This document shows positions 44,156-53,419 of a DNA stretch of 64,000 bases, one piece after another. The stretch is from Herbiconiux solani NBRC 106740. Its GTDB lineage: Bacteria; Actinomycetota; Actinomycetes; Actinomycetales; Microbacteriaceae. Numbering within the stretch: the first letter of the stretch is position 1; each line of letters starts with the position of its first letter. The stretch lies in the NCBI RefSeq assembly GCF_001571005.1, contig NZ_BCST01000004.1, positions 124,001 to 188,000 of the forward strand. Direction: 5' to 3'. The notes under the pieces are model-generated. The model searched no databases and had not been told where the DNA came from. It was given only the letters and a program-made list of their open reading frames with translations. Position numbers and translations under genes: made by a program.

Positions 44156-45496
44156 GTGAGTGCCACCAGAGTCTTCGTCGCCCGACTGGCGGGGTGCACC
44201 GTCTTCGACCCCGCCGGCGACCGGCTCGGCAAGGTCCGGGACGTGCTCGTGGTCTACCGCAAAGACGACCCGCCCCGCGTCGTCGGCCTGATCGTCGAGA
44301 TCCCCGGGCGCCGGCGCGTCTTCGTCTCGATCGGCCGCGTCACGAGCATCTCCAGCGGCCAGATCATCACCACCGGGCTCATCAACGTGCGCCGCTTCGA
44401 GCAGCGCGGCGGTGAGGTCCGCGTCATCGCCGAGCTCCTCGGCCGCACGGTGGTCTTCACCGACGGCTCGGGCCAGGCCACGATCGAGGACGTGTCGATC
44501 GAGGAGCACGGTCCCGGCGAGTGGGCCGTGTCGCAGCTCTTCGTGCGGCGACCCCGCTCGAGCCCCTCCCCCTTCGCCAAGGGCGCCACCGTCTTCGCGA
44601 GCTGGAGCGACGTCCGCGAGAAGACCGCGGTCGGCCAGGCCCAGTCGGCCGAGCAGCTGATCGCGACCTACAGCGACCTAAAGCCCGCCGACCTCGCCAG
44701 CACTCTTCTCGACCTCCCGCAGGCGCGCATGCTCGAGGTCGCCGAGGAACTCCCCGACGACCGTCTCGCCGACGTGCTCGAGGAGATGCCGGAGAGCGAG
44801 CAGGTCGAGATCCTCGCCCAGCTCGACGACGACCGGGCCGCCGACGTGCTCGACCAGATGCAGCCCGACGACGCGGCCGACCTGATCGCCCAGCTCTCCG
44901 AGGAGCGCGGCGAGCACCTGCTCGAGCTCATGCAGCCCGAGGAGGCCGACGACGTCCGGATGCTCCTGGCCTACGCGCCGGACACGGCGGGCGGTCTGAT
45001 GACCACCGAGCCCATCATCGTCAGCGCCGACGCCACGGTCGCGGAGGGCCTCGCGCTCATCCGCCGGCACGAACTGGCCCCGGCGCTCGGGGCCGCGATC
45101 TGTGTCACGCTCCCGCCCTACGAGCCGCCGACCGGACGATTCCTCGGCATGGTGCACTTCCAGCGGATGCTGCGCTACCCGCCCAACGAGCGCCTCGGTA
45201 CGATCCTCGACCAGGGTCTCGAGCCGGTCACCGCCGACACCTCGGCGGCCGAGGTCTCGCGCATCCTCGCCAGCTACAACCTCGTGTCCGTCCCGGTCGT
45301 CGACGACAACCACCGACTGGTCGGGGTGGTGACCATTGACGACGTCCTCGACTACTTGCTGCCCGACGACTGGCGCAGCAACGACAGTTCCGACGAGGTA
45401 CGAGAACGCGTGCCGAACCGCGCGGGTGTGCGAACACCCTCGAGCAGCACCCGACTGAACACCCGCGGAAGGAGGACCGGACATGGCACGTCGTAG
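44156..45496 (+). CDS. PRC-barrel, MgtE N-terminal and CBS domain protein without a channel domain
   Basis: 446 residues from GTG 44156. Order: PRC-barrel-like region (about 1-80), helical MgtE_N superhelix (about 170-275; repeats such as DDRLADVLEEMP and DDRAADVLDQM), and paired CBS domains (about 280-410; LMTTEPIIVS, VSVPVVDDNHRLVGVVTIDD). There is no transmembrane segment, so it is not a Mg2+ channel; it may be a soluble magnesium or nucleotide sensor. The DUF1003 gene starts 14 bases before its stop. Confidence 0.87.
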   Translation: MSATRVFVARLAGCTVFDPAGDRLGKVRDVLVVYRKDDPPRVVGLIVEIPGRRRVFVSIGRVTSISSGQIITTGLINVRRFEQRGGEVRVIAELLGRTVVFTDGSGQATIEDVSIEEHGPGEWAVSQLFVRRPRSSPSPFAKGATVFASWSDVREKTAVGQAQSAEQLIATYSDLKPADLASTLLDLPQARMLEVAEELPDDRLADVLEEMPESEQVEILAQLDDDRAADVLDQMQPDDAADLIAQLSEERGEHLLELMQPEEADDVRMLLAYAPDTAGGLMTTEPIIVSADATVAEGLALIRRHELAPALGAAICVTLPPYEPPTGRFLGMVHFQRMLRYPPNERLGTILDQGLEPVTADTSAAEVSRILASYNLVSVPVVDDNHRLVGVVTIDDVLDYLLPDDWRSNDSSDEVRERVPNRAGVRTPSSSTRLNTRGRRTGHGTS

Positions 45497-46007
45497 CCCG
45501 AGCAACGAGAGCCTCTCGGCTCCCAAGGGCCGCTCCGGCGTGCTCACCCGCCGTCCCCCCGTCGCCAGCCGCGACCGCTTCGGCCGCTTCACGGAGGCGA
45601 TCGCGCGCGCGATGGGCACCCCGTGGTTCCTGTTCGGCCTGACGCTGTTCTGCCTGATGTGGATCGGCTTCAACACGGTCGCTCCGCAGGAGTGGCGCTT
45701 CGACTCAGCCGCGATCGGGTTCACGGCGCTCACGCTCATCCTGTCGCTCCAGGCCTCGTACGCCGCTCCCCTCATCCTGCTCGCCCAGAACCGGCAGGAC
45801 GACCGCGACCGCGTGCAGTTCGAGCAGGACCGGCAGCGCAGCGAGCGCAACCTGAACGACACCGAGTACCTGGCGCGCGAGGTCGTGGCACTGCGGCTGG
45901 CGCTGCAGGACATGGCGAGCAAGGAGTTCATCCGCGCCGAGCTGCGCGCCCTGCTCGACGAGCTCGACCGGGAGAAGCCCGAAACCGGGGAGAAGGCCGA
46001 GCGGTGA
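45483..46007 (+). CDS. DUF1003 membrane protein
   Basis: 174 residues from ATG 45483, with AGGAGG upstream and a 14-base overlap with the preceding gene. Two transmembrane helices (about 46-66 and 78-98) with the DUF1003 signature (PWFLFGLTLFCLMWIGFN; QASYAAPLILLAQNRQ) and a C-terminal coiled coil (DDRDRVQFEQDRQRSERN). Function unknown; commonly linked to the MgtE_N/CBS protein, which suggests a shared cation-related role. Confidence 0.9.
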   Translation: MARRSPSNESLSAPKGRSGVLTRRPPVASRDRFGRFTEAIARAMGTPWFLFGLTLFCLMWIGFNTVAPQEWRFDSAAIGFTALTLILSLQASYAAPLILLAQNRQDDRDRVQFEQDRQRSERNLNDTEYLAREVVALRLALQDMASKEFIRAELRALLDELDREKPETGEKAER

Positions 46008-47254
46008 CGGGCGGCGACGCCACGGGTGGCGGCGGGAACGGCGCAGAGGCCGATCAGACCAGCACCGGCGATGCCACGGGATCCGACTCGCCCGCCACGG
46101 TCGAGGCGATCCGCTCCGCCCTCTCCCGCGTGATCGACCCCGAGATCCGCCGCCCGGTCACCGAGCTCGACATGATCGGCGCCGTCGACGTCTCGCCGGC
46201 CGGCACCGCCGCGATCTCACTGAAGCTCACGATCGTCGGCTGCCCCGCGGCGGCGACGATCGAACGCGACGTGCGCCTGGCGGCATCCTCGGTCGAGGGC
46301 GTCTCTGGCGTCGAGGTCGACGTTTCGGTGATGACGAAGGCCGAGCGCGCCGCCCTCACCGAACGCCTCCGCGGTCCGGGCGCCCGCACCATGCCCTTCG
46401 GCCCCGGATCCCTCACCCGCGTCTACGCGATCACGAGCGGTAAGGGCGGGGTCGGCAAGTCGACCCTCACGGCGAACCTCGCCGTGGCGCTCGCACGCCG
46501 GGGGCTCGCGGTCGGACTCGTCGACGCCGACGTGCACGGCTTCTCGATCCCGGGCATCCTGGGCCTCGTCGATGCCGACGGCGTCGCCGCGCGGCCGACC
46601 CGGGTCGACGACATGATCCTGCCTCCCGTCGCCTACGGCGTGAAGGTCATCTCGATCGGCATGTTCATCGACCCCGAGCAGGCCTCCTCCACCGGCGGCG
46701 CGGTCGCCTGGCGCGGGCCGATGCTGCACCGCACGATCACCCAGTTCCTCACCGACGTCTGGTTCGGCGACCTCGACGTGCTGCTGCTGGATCTGCCCCC
46801 GGGCACCGGAGACGTCGCCATCTCGATCGGGCAGCTGCTGCCGAACGCCGAGGTCGTCGTGCTCACCACGCCCCAGGCGGCCGCGGCCGACGTCGCCGAG
46901 CGATCCGGCCTCGTCGCCATGCAGACCGGACAGCACGTCTACGGCGTGATCGAGAACATGGCGGGCTTCACCGCGCCCGACGGCTCGGTGCTCGAACTCT
47001 TCGGCTCCGGTGGCGGCGTCGAGGTCGCCCGTCGTCTCTCGGCGCGCCAGGAGGAGGCCGGGCGGGGCGAGGTCCCGCTGCTCGCCTCCGTGCCCCTCAG
47101 CCCGGCCCTCCGCACCGGAGGAGACGTGGGCACGCCCGTCGTGCTGGCCGATCCGGCCGACCCCGCCGCGCGTGCGATCGAGTCGGTCGCCGAGCGACTC
47201 GCCACCCGCGGCCGCGATCTCGCGGGCCGCAAGCTCGGCCTGGCACCGGTGTGA
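46004..47254 (+). CDS. mrp: Mrp/NBP35-type P-loop ATPase
   Basis: 416 residues from GTG 46004 (GTGA overlap). An N-terminal MIP18/PaaD-like domain (about 30-115; IRSALSRVIDPEIRRPV, KLTIVGCPAAATIE) precedes the ATPase domain with deviant Walker A SGKGGVGKSTLTANLA, VDADVHGFSIPG and DLPPGTGDV. The CxxC iron-sulfur site usual near VIENMA is missing; the protein reads VIENMAGFTAPDGS. So it probably does not carry a bridging cluster like E. coli Mrp. Fe-S delivery is known for the family; the role here is uncertain. Confidence 0.92.
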   Translation: MTGGDATGGGGNGAEADQTSTGDATGSDSPATVEAIRSALSRVIDPEIRRPVTELDMIGAVDVSPAGTAAISLKLTIVGCPAAATIERDVRLAASSVEGVSGVEVDVSVMTKAERAALTERLRGPGARTMPFGPGSLTRVYAITSGKGGVGKSTLTANLAVALARRGLAVGLVDADVHGFSIPGILGLVDADGVAARPTRVDDMILPPVAYGVKVISIGMFIDPEQASSTGGAVAWRGPMLHRTITQFLTDVWFGDLDVLLLDLPPGTGDVAISIGQLLPNAEVVVLTTPQAAAADVAERSGLVAMQTGQHVYGVIENMAGFTAPDGSVLELFGSGGGVEVARRLSARQEEAGRGEVPLLASVPLSPALRTGGDVGTPVVLADPADPAARAIESVAERLATRGRDLAGRKLGLAPV

Positions 47255-48249
47255 ACCGGCCGGCCGGGGTGCGGGGGCGTCTCGCCCCGGTGATCCTGGC
47301 TGCCTCGCTCACGGCGTTCGCCGCGATGGTCTCCGGATGCACGGGGCCGGGCACCGCGGACCAACTACCGACCGCGTCACTCGGCGCGGCAACGGCAGGC
47401 CCCGGCGCCACGCCCAGCCCCGCCACCGCCGCCCCGGACACCGTGGTCGACGGGCTCGGCTTGGCGATCCTCCAGAACCGCCCGGACTACGCCAAGCGGG
47501 TCCTCCAACTCGCCGTCACGAACCAGGGCACCGCGCCGATAACCGTCACCGCCGCCCGCTTCTCGTCCCCGCAGTTCGCCGGCGAGGCGTCCTGGTCGAA
47601 GCCCACCGAGGTGCCGGCCGGTCTCACGCGCCAGCTGCCGGTCGCGCTGCCCGAGGCGGTGTGCCCGGCACCGTCGTCGCTCGCCGGGGACGCGACCCTC
47701 GCCGTCACCGTGACCGACGCATCCGGAGCCTCGCGGGAGGTCGTCGCGGCACCCGCCGACCCCTTCGCCGTGCTCCCCCGCATCGCCGGCGAGGACTGCC
47801 TCGACGAGGCGGTCGCGGCCGTGGCTTCGCTGAGGCTCGACGACACCCTCGAGGTGACGGGGGCGGGTCGGGATGCGGTGGCCCGGCTGCGCCTCGTCGT
47901 CGACCCGTCCGCCGGGTCAGGATCCCTGCGGGTCTCGGGAGCGCGGTCGACGATCCTGCTCCAGCCGCCCGGTGGCGGGAACTGGCCGCTGGAGACGGCG
48001 GTCGACGGCGGTGGGGCGACTCAGGTGCTGACGCTCGACGTCGTCCCGGCCCGCTGCGACCCGCACGCGATCGCGGAGGACAAACGCGGCACGTTCCTCC
48101 CCGTGCAGGTCGAGCTCGGCGACGGCGCGACCGGCATGACCGGCACCACCGGGACTGTCTCGGTGCCCTCGAGCGATGCCCTGCGCCTGGCGCTCTACGA
48201 CTTCATCGCGCAGACCTGCGGCTACGGCACGGCCGAGACCGCGGGCTGA
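47251..48249 (+). CDS. Secreted lipoprotein of unknown function
   Basis: 332 residues from GTG 47251 (GTGA overlap with mrp). The signal peptide ends in a lipobox, AAMVSGCTG, with the modified cysteine near residue 30. Then a Thr/Ala/Pro linker and two beta-rich immunoglobulin-like segments (LQLAVTNQGTAPITVTAARF). No catalytic motif seen. In Mycobacterium a lipoprotein gene (lpqX) also lies near mrp, but I do not see enough similarity to equate them. Confidence 0.8.
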   Translation: MNRPAGVRGRLAPVILAASLTAFAAMVSGCTGPGTADQLPTASLGAATAGPGATPSPATAAPDTVVDGLGLAILQNRPDYAKRVLQLAVTNQGTAPITVTAARFSSPQFAGEASWSKPTEVPAGLTRQLPVALPEAVCPAPSSLAGDATLAVTVTDASGASREVVAAPADPFAVLPRIAGEDCLDEAVAAVASLRLDDTLEVTGAGRDAVARLRLVVDPSAGSGSLRVSGARSTILLQPPGGGNWPLETAVDGGGATQVLTLDVVPARCDPHAIAEDKRGTFLPVQVELGDGATGMTGTTGTVSVPSSDALRLALYDFIAQTCGYGTAETAG

Positions 48250-48251
48250 CG

Positions 48252-48827
48252 CTAGGTCGCTTCGGAGTCGTACAGCGCGCCGACGGAAGGAGCCGGTGCG
48301 CCCTCCGGGCCGCCGACAGGCAGACCCGACCCGGCCGTCCCCACCATCCCGGCCGTCGCAGGCATCCCGGCCGGCTCGGCAGCACCGGCACCCGCCGCAA
48401 CCCCTGTGGGCGTAGAAACCCCCGCAGCCGCCGCAACCCCGGCCGCACCCGCGACCTCCGGCCCGCCCGCCGAGCGCGGCTTGTACTGCTCCTCGCCCCG
48501 CGTCGACTCCGGCCGCGCCCGGCTCACCGGCCGTACGGCGGCAGACCCCGCGGCCGCACCTCCGACGTCGCTTTCGTCGTCCAGCAGCGCCTCCCGGATG
48601 ATCCGCCGGGGGTCGTACTGCCGCGGGTCGAGCTTCTTCCAGTCCACGTCGTCGAACTCGGGGCCCATCTCGTCCCGCATCCGGTCCTTGGCGCCGTTGG
48701 CCATGTCGCGAAGGGTCCTGACGAGCTGGGCCAGCTTGGCCGCGTAGCCGGGCAGACGCTCCGGACCGAGCACGAAGACCGCAATCACCCCGATCAGCAG
48801 GAGCTTCTCGAAGGTCAACCCGAACAT
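48252..48827 (-). CDS. tatB: Twin-arginine translocase subunit TatB
   Basis: 191 residues from ATG 48827. One N-terminal membrane helix (FGLTFEKLLLIGVIAVFVLGPERLPGYA split by the FVLGPERLP hinge typical of TatB), then an amphipathic helix (AAKLAQLVRTLRDMANGAKD) and a long Ala/Gly/Pro-rich disordered tail. With TatC (not in the window) it receives folded twin-arginine proteins such as EfeB encoded at 60156. Its stop is two bases from that of the convergent lipoprotein gene. Confidence 0.9.
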   Translation of the reverse strand: MFGLTFEKLLLIGVIAVFVLGPERLPGYAAKLAQLVRTLRDMANGAKDRMRDEMGPEFDDVDWKKLDPRQYDPRRIIREALLDDESDVGGAAAGSAAVRPVSRARPESTRGEEQYKPRSAGGPEVAGAAGVAAAAGVSTPTGVAAGAGAAEPAGMPATAGMVGTAGSGLPVGGPEGAPAPSVGALYDSEAT

Positions 48828-48899
48828 CCTGAAATCATACCGCCGCGTGGCAGCCGAGCCTGGGCGCCGGCCGTCCCTAAGCTGTCAGGGGAGGCCCAC

Positions 48900-49532
48900 G
48901 TGTCAAGCAAAGAGTCCAGTTGGAAGTACGCCGACGACATCGTCGTCGAGTCACCGCAGATCGTCGCGGCGCGCGCGCACGCGGCCGAGGTCGGCGTCGA
49001 GTCGATCTCGCCCGCGCTCGGCAGCCAGCTGGCGGTGATCGCGGCGGCGACGGATGCGCGCTCGATCGTCGAGATCGGCACCGGCCTCGGCGTCTCGGCG
49101 CTCTGGATGCTGAAGGGCGCTCCCGAGGCGACCATCACCTCGATCGACACCGAACTCGAGCACCAGCAGATCGCGCGCGCGGCGCTGCTCGACGCGAAAG
49201 TGCCGGCCAACCGCATCCGCCTGATCACGGGCCGGGCGGCCGACGTTCTGCCGCGGCTGAACGAGAACTCCTACGACCTCGTGCTGGTCGACGCCGACCC
49301 CGAGTCGGTGATCGAGTACGTCGAGCACGCCCTTCGTCTCGTGCGCCGGGGCGGCACCGTGCTGGTGCCGCACGCGCTCTGGAAGGACAAGGTCGCCGAC
49401 CCCGCCCAGCGCGGGGACACGATCGGCGACTTCCGCACGCTCGCCAACGAGTTCTCTGCGTCGGACGCCGTGCTCGTCGCCCTCTCCCCCGCCGGAGACG
49501 GCCTGCTCCAGGTCACCAAGCTCGCGCTCTGA
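48900..49532 (+). CDS. O-methyltransferase (class I, SAM-dependent)
   Basis: 210 residues from GTG 48900 with GGGGAGG six bases upstream. The SAM-binding motif is VEIGTGLGVSALWML with acidic SIDTELEHQ downstream, then DLVLVDADPESVIEYVEHALRLVRRGG, typical of the catechol/caffeoyl-CoA O-methyltransferase-like family (Rv1220c group). The substrate is unknown; the metal-binding Asp-Asn pair of COMT is not obvious beyond DADPE. Divergent to tatB, as in Mycobacterium. Confidence 0.9.
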   Translation: MSSKESSWKYADDIVVESPQIVAARAHAAEVGVESISPALGSQLAVIAAATDARSIVEIGTGLGVSALWMLKGAPEATITSIDTELEHQQIARAALLDAKVPANRIRLITGRAADVLPRLNENSYDLVLVDADPESVIEYVEHALRLVRRGGTVLVPHALWKDKVADPAQRGDTIGDFRTLANEFSASDAVLVALSPAGDGLLQVTKLAL

Positions 49533-49633
49533 GCCCGGGCGCGCCGCGCAGTCGCGGCCGTACGGCGGCGACAAGGACAACGCGGCCGGCCAGGCCCGCG
49601 CGGCAGACCAGGCCAGCGCCCACCAAGACAGAC

Positions 49634-49690
49634 CAGCGGCCCCCACCGGATCTCTCCGCTGGGGGCCGCTGATCAGTCCGTTCCGGACTG
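49634..49690. terminator. Double-hairpin bidirectional terminator
   Basis: A perfect 12-base-arm hairpin (CAGCGGCCCCCA, 49634-49645, with 49660-49671) and, three bases on, a 7-base-arm hairpin (CAGTCCG/CGGACTG, 49674-49690) lie between the convergent O-methyltransferase and DUF3117 genes. Confidence 0.7.
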
Positions 49691-49705
49691 GTCGCTCCGC
49701 GTGGA

Positions 49706-49879
49706 CTAGGCGGGGCTGACCACCCCGGCGAGGGCGTCGTGAAGCTCTTTCGCCTCCGCGTCATTGACGGAGACGACGAGGCGCCCCCCGCCCTCCAGCG
49801 GTACTCGCACGATGATGAGGCGTCCTTCTTTCACTGCCTCCATCGGTCCGTCTCCGGTCCTGGGTTTCATGGCGGCCAT
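49706..49879 (-). CDS. DUF3117 family small protein
   Basis: 57 residues from ATG 49879, with AAGGGGAG four bases upstream; the open frame extends ten residues further without a ribosome site. The sequence MAAMKPRTGDGPMEAVKEGR and VPLEGGGRLVVSV is diagnostic for DUF3117 (Rv1211 in Mycobacterium). Function unknown; nearly always a single small gene in actinobacteria. Confidence 0.93.
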   Translation of the reverse strand: MAAMKPRTGDGPMEAVKEGRLIIVRVPLEGGGRLVVSVNDAEAKELHDALAGVVSPA

Positions 49880-49949
49880 TCGGCTCCCCTTTCGTGGTGT
49901 GATCTCCATTATCCCCGATGCGGATGGCCGGGTGAAACCGCCGCCCCGA

Positions 49950-51182
49950 TCACGGGGGCGTCCAGTCGCGTCCGTCCACTCCCCAGGCGATCGCCATCCA
50001 GCCGACCTGGCCCGCGATGCCGAGCACGACGAGCCCGACCCGGTAGATCTTCGAGCGCGGCACGGCCAGGGCGCCGAGGGCGGGGAACATCGGCATCAGC
50101 AGCCGGAAGGTGCTCGACTGCGGGAAGAACACCGCCAGGAGGTAGATCGCGTAGCTCGCGAGCCAGACCCGTAGGTCGGGCCCGAGGCGCTTGACCGGCC
50201 GGAGGAACAGGAACGCCGCGAACCCGACGATGAGCAGCACCACCGCGATCACGCCCCACGGCTGGCCGAGCCACCAGGTGCCGCCCTGGAACCACGCGGT
50301 GAACGGCACGAGCTCGCCCCAGCCGATGTACGAGGAGCGCCAGGCCAGCTCGGTGTCGGTGTAAGCGGTCGGCGAGCCGGTCGCGATCCAGGCGATGACA
50401 GGCCAGGCGAAGCCCATGGCAGCGGTGAAGAGGCCGAGCAGCACGGACTCCACCCGCTCCCGCACCGAGTAGGGATCCCGGTCGCGCGTGACGAAGCGGT
50501 ACACGACATGCATGGCGAGGAAGAGGGCGAACGCGAGCCCCGACGGGCGGGTCAGCGCCATCACGGCGACGACGGGGAACGCCCAGAGGTAGCGCCGCGT
50601 GACCACCAGGTAGAGGGCGGTGACGAGGAGCAGCAGCCCCATCGACTCTGCGTACGCGAACTGGAACAGCGGCGACAGCGGCGCCACGCAGAACAGAACG
50701 ACGCTGAAGAGGGCGGTACCGCGGTCCTTCAGCACGTGCTCCATCAGCTTGTAGAAGACCAGGGCGGCGCCGAGGGCGCAGGCCAGCGAGACGACGACCG
50801 CGACGAGCTCCCAGCGCAACCCGGTCGCCCAGCGCAGCGTGCCGACGAGATACGGGAAGCCGGGCATGAACGCCCAGGCGCTCTCGCTGACGTGGCCGTC
50901 GGCGGTCAGCGGCAGCGTCGAGGGGTAGCCGTAGAACGTGATGATCTTGTACCAGGCGCCATCCCAGATCGCGGCGTAGCTGAGGTAGGGCGGATTCGCG
51001 CCGGTCCAGGGGTTGGGGCCCTGCGCCCGCGAGAACAGCAGCACGATCACGGTCGTGACGACCCGCGACAACGCGAAGACCACGATCACGCGCAGCCACC
51101 ACGGGATCCGGCGAAGACGGGAGGACGGGGCGGCCGGCGCCTCCGGACTCACCTCCGGCCTCACCTCGGACTCGCGGGTCAC
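49950..51182 (-). CDS. Membrane mannosyltransferase (PIG-V/GT-C type)
   Basis: 410 residues from GTG 51182 with about nine to ten transmembrane helices. The first extracytoplasmic loop carries [19 protein letters not shown], the D-containing GT-C catalytic loop typical of PIG-V-like mannosyltransferases, and [17 protein letters not shown] follows. It would use a polyprenyl-phospho-mannose donor to glycosylate a lipid or protein outside the membrane. It begins three bases after the dapE stop, so it is co-transcribed with a lysine gene, which says little about its role. Confidence 0.85.
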   Translation of the reverse strand: MTRESEVRPEVSPEAPAAPSSRLRRIPWWLRVIVVFALSRVVTTVIVLLFSRAQGPNPWTGANPPYLSYAAIWDGAWYKIITFYGYPSTLPLTADGHVSESAWAFMPGFPYLVGTLRWATGLRWELVAVVVSLACALGAALVFYKLMEHVLKDRGTALFSVVLFCVAPLSPLFQFAYAESMGLLLLVTALYLVVTRRYLWAFPVVAVMALTRPSGLAFALFLAMHVVYRFVTRDRDPYSVRERVESVLLGLFTAAMGFAWPVIAWIATGSPTAYTDTELAWRSSYIGWGELVPFTAWFQGGTWWLGQPWGVIAVVLLIVGFAAFLFLRPVKRLGPDLRVWLASYAIYLLAVFFPQSSTFRLLMPMFPALGALAVPRSKIYRVGLVVLGIAGQVGWMAIAWGVDGRDWTPP

Positions 51183-51185
51183 CCG

Positions 51186-52322
51186 TCAGTCGCCGGGGGT
51201 CGGAGCGTCGGCACCCGTCTCGGGATCGCCGCCGGTGAGCCACGCCCGCAGCCCCGCCTCGCACTCGCCGATCTGGCTGACCAGCACCCGCTCGTCGTCG
51301 GCGTGCGCCTTGAGCGGGTCGCCGGGGCCGTAGTTGACGGCGGGGACGCCCATCGCCGAGAAGCGGGCCACGTCGGTCCAGCCGTACTTCGGCAGCGCGA
51401 CACCGCCGACCGCGGCCTGGAAGCGCTGCGCCAGCGGGGCGTCGAGCCCGGGGCGAGCGCCCTCGGCGAGGTCGACGATCGTCACGTCGTAGTCGGGGAA
51501 CAGCTCATGGATGTGCGCGACCGCCTCCTCACCCGACCGGCTCGGCGCGAAGCGGTAGTTCACGTGCACCATCACCTCGTCCGGGATGACGTTGCCCGCG
51601 ATACCGCCGGTCACGCCGACCGCGTTCAGGCCCTCGCGGTAGACCAGGCCGTCGACCTCGACCTCGCGGGCCTGGTAGGCGGCGAGGGTGTCGAGGATGG
51701 GGGCGGCCTTGTGGATGGCGTTGTCGCCGACCCAGCTGCGGGCCGAGTGCGAGCGCTGCCCGTAGGCGCGGATCTCGGCGCGCAGGTTGCCGTTGCACCC
51801 GCCCTCGATGCGGCTGTTGCTCGGCTCGCCGAGAATGGCGAAGTCGCCCGCGAACAGGTCGGGGCGGTTGCGGGCGAGGCGGGTCAGCCCGTTGAGCTCG
51901 TTCGAGACCTCTTCGTGGTCGTACCACATCCACGTGATGTCGACCGCGGGCTCGACGAGCTCGGCGGCCAGCTTCAGCTGCACCGCGACCCCCGCCTTCA
52001 TGTCGACCGTGCCGCGGCCCCAGAGGTACTCGGCGCCGTCGATCTCCTCGTAGCGCGTGGGCAGGTTGTCGTTGAGCGGCACCGTGTCGATGTGCCCGGC
52101 GATCACGACCCGCTCGGCACGGCCGAGGTTCGTGCGGGCGACGATCGTGTCGCCGTCGCGGATGATCTCAAGGTGCGTGCTGCCGGCGAGGGCGGCGACG
52201 ATCGCGTCGGCCAGGAGGGTCTCGTCCCCGGACACCGACTCGACGTCGCAGAGCTGCTGGGTCAGCTCCGTCGACGAGACGCTGAGATCGAGAACCGGAT
52301 GCGCGGGGTCGAAACGAGGCAT
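51186..52322 (-). CDS. dapE: Succinyl-diaminopimelate desuccinylase
   Basis: M20 metallopeptidase of 378 residues from ATG 52322; converts N-succinyl-LL-DAP to LL-DAP. Metal and catalytic residues: His in [11 protein letters not shown], Asp in [12 protein letters not shown], the Glu pair in [13 protein letters not shown], Glu in [16 protein letters not shown] and His in [14 protein letters not shown]. Divergent to dapD with only 39 bases between starts, so both promoters overlap and are probably co-regulated. Confidence 0.95.
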   Translation of the reverse strand: MPRFDPAHPVLDLSVSSTELTQQLCDVESVSGDETLLADAIVAALAGSTHLEIIRDGDTIVARTNLGRAERVVIAGHIDTVPLNDNLPTRYEEIDGAEYLWGRGTVDMKAGVAVQLKLAAELVEPAVDITWMWYDHEEVSNELNGLTRLARNRPDLFAGDFAILGEPSNSRIEGGCNGNLRAEIRAYGQRSHSARSWVGDNAIHKAAPILDTLAAYQAREVEVDGLVYREGLNAVGVTGGIAGNVIPDEVMVHVNYRFAPSRSGEEAVAHIHELFPDYDVTIVDLAEGARPGLDAPLAQRFQAAVGGVALPKYGWTDVARFSAMGVPAVNYGPGDPLKAHADDERVLVSQIGECEAGLRAWLTGGDPETGADAPTPGD

Positions 52323-52361
52323 TCCCCAAGTTTAGGGTTCGGCGCGCAATACGCTTGTGTC

Positions 52362-53321
52362 ATGCCTGAAGAAGTACTGAACACGCCCACGCACGCCTGG
52401 GGCGCCGGCCTCGCGACGATCGCCTCCGACGGCACGGTGCTCGACACCTGGTTCCCGGCCCCGCAGCTCGGGCGACTGCCCTCGACGGGCGCCGCGACCG
52501 AGTCCCTCCGGGCCCACGCGATCCCGGATGCACGCCGCGCGGTCACCGTCGAGGTCACGACGGTCGAGATCGAGCTGGCCGCTCCCCCGCAGTCCACCTC
52601 GGACGCCTACCTCCGGCTGCACCTGCTCTCCCACCTCCTGGTGGCGCCGAACACGCTGTCGCTCGAGGGCATCTTCGGCCACCTGCCCATCGTGACGTGG
52701 ACGAACGCGGGCCCCGTGCATCCGGACGACTTCACCCGGCTGCGGCCGTCGTTACAGCGGGAGGGCATCCAGGCCTACGGGATCGACAAGTTCCCGCGCC
52801 TGCTCGACTACGTGACGCCGCCGAAGGTGCGGATCGCGGACTCGTCCCGCGTGCGCCTGGGCGCGCACCTGGCACCCGGCACGACCGTGATGCACGAGGG
52901 CTTCGTCAACTTCAACGCCGGCACGATCGGGACCTCGATGGTCGAGGGCCGGATCTCGCAGGGCGTCGTCGTGGGCGACGGCTCGGACATCGGCGGCGGA
53001 GCCTCGATCATGGGCACGCTCTCGGGCGGCGGCACGCAGCGCGTGTCGATCGGCCGCCGGGCGCTGCTCGGTGCCAACGCGGGCATCGGCATCTCGATCG
53101 GAGACGACACGGTCGTCGAGGCGGGCCTCTACGTCACGGCCGGCACCAAAATCGTGCTGATCGACGGCAGCGGCTCGGACGAGGAGAATCGTATCGTCAA
53201 GGCCGTCGAGCTCTCCGGTGTGCCGAACCTCCTCTTCCGCCGCAACTCCCTGACGGGCGCGGTCGAGGCGGTAGCCCGCTCCGGCTCCGGCATCACCCTC
53301 AACCCCACCCTCCACGCGTAG
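52362..53321 (+). CDS. dapD: Tetrahydrodipicolinate N-succinyltransferase
   Basis: 319 residues from ATG 52362. The actinobacterial-type DapD: an N-terminal alpha/beta domain, then a left-handed beta helix with hexapeptide repeats ([60 protein letters not shown]) and a C-terminal acyl-CoA part. It transfers succinyl from succinyl-CoA in lysine/DAP synthesis. Its stop lies 19 bases before palindrome P1. Confidence 0.95.
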   Translation: MPEEVLNTPTHAWGAGLATIASDGTVLDTWFPAPQLGRLPSTGAATESLRAHAIPDARRAVTVEVTTVEIELAAPPQSTSDAYLRLHLLSHLLVAPNTLSLEGIFGHLPIVTWTNAGPVHPDDFTRLRPSLQREGIQAYGIDKFPRLLDYVTPPKVRIADSSRVRLGAHLAPGTTVMHEGFVNFNAGTIGTSMVEGRISQGVVVGDGSDIGGGASIMGTLSGGGTQRVSIGRRALLGANAGIGISIGDDTVVEAGLYVTAGTKIVLIDGSGSDEENRIVKAVELSGVPNLLFRRNSLTGAVEAVARSGSGITLNPTLHA

Positions 53322-53340
53322 CCTCTATCCCCACCGCGAA

Positions 53341-53388
53341 CCGTCACAAACCGCCCTTCGCGCGCCGTTTTGGGGCGGTTTGTGACGG
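53341..53388. repeat. 48-base hairpin repeat, copy P1
   Basis: Arms of 16 bases (CCGTCACAAACCGCCC pattern; perfect complement at the other end) around a 16-base loop. The reverse complement of P1 aligns without gaps to P2 (54450-54497) with 41 of 48 identities; two of the changes are a paired C-G to A-T swap at stem positions 11 and 38. It follows the dapD stop by 19 bases and the DUF559 stop by 31 bases. Confidence 0.85.
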
Positions 53389-53419
53389 CTCGCGGGGCGC
53401 GGGCGGGGAGCGCGGGAGG

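Noticed and set aside
44156-45496. Annotation as a magnesium channel MgtE
   Set aside because: No transmembrane domain follows the CBS pair; only the regulatory parts are present.
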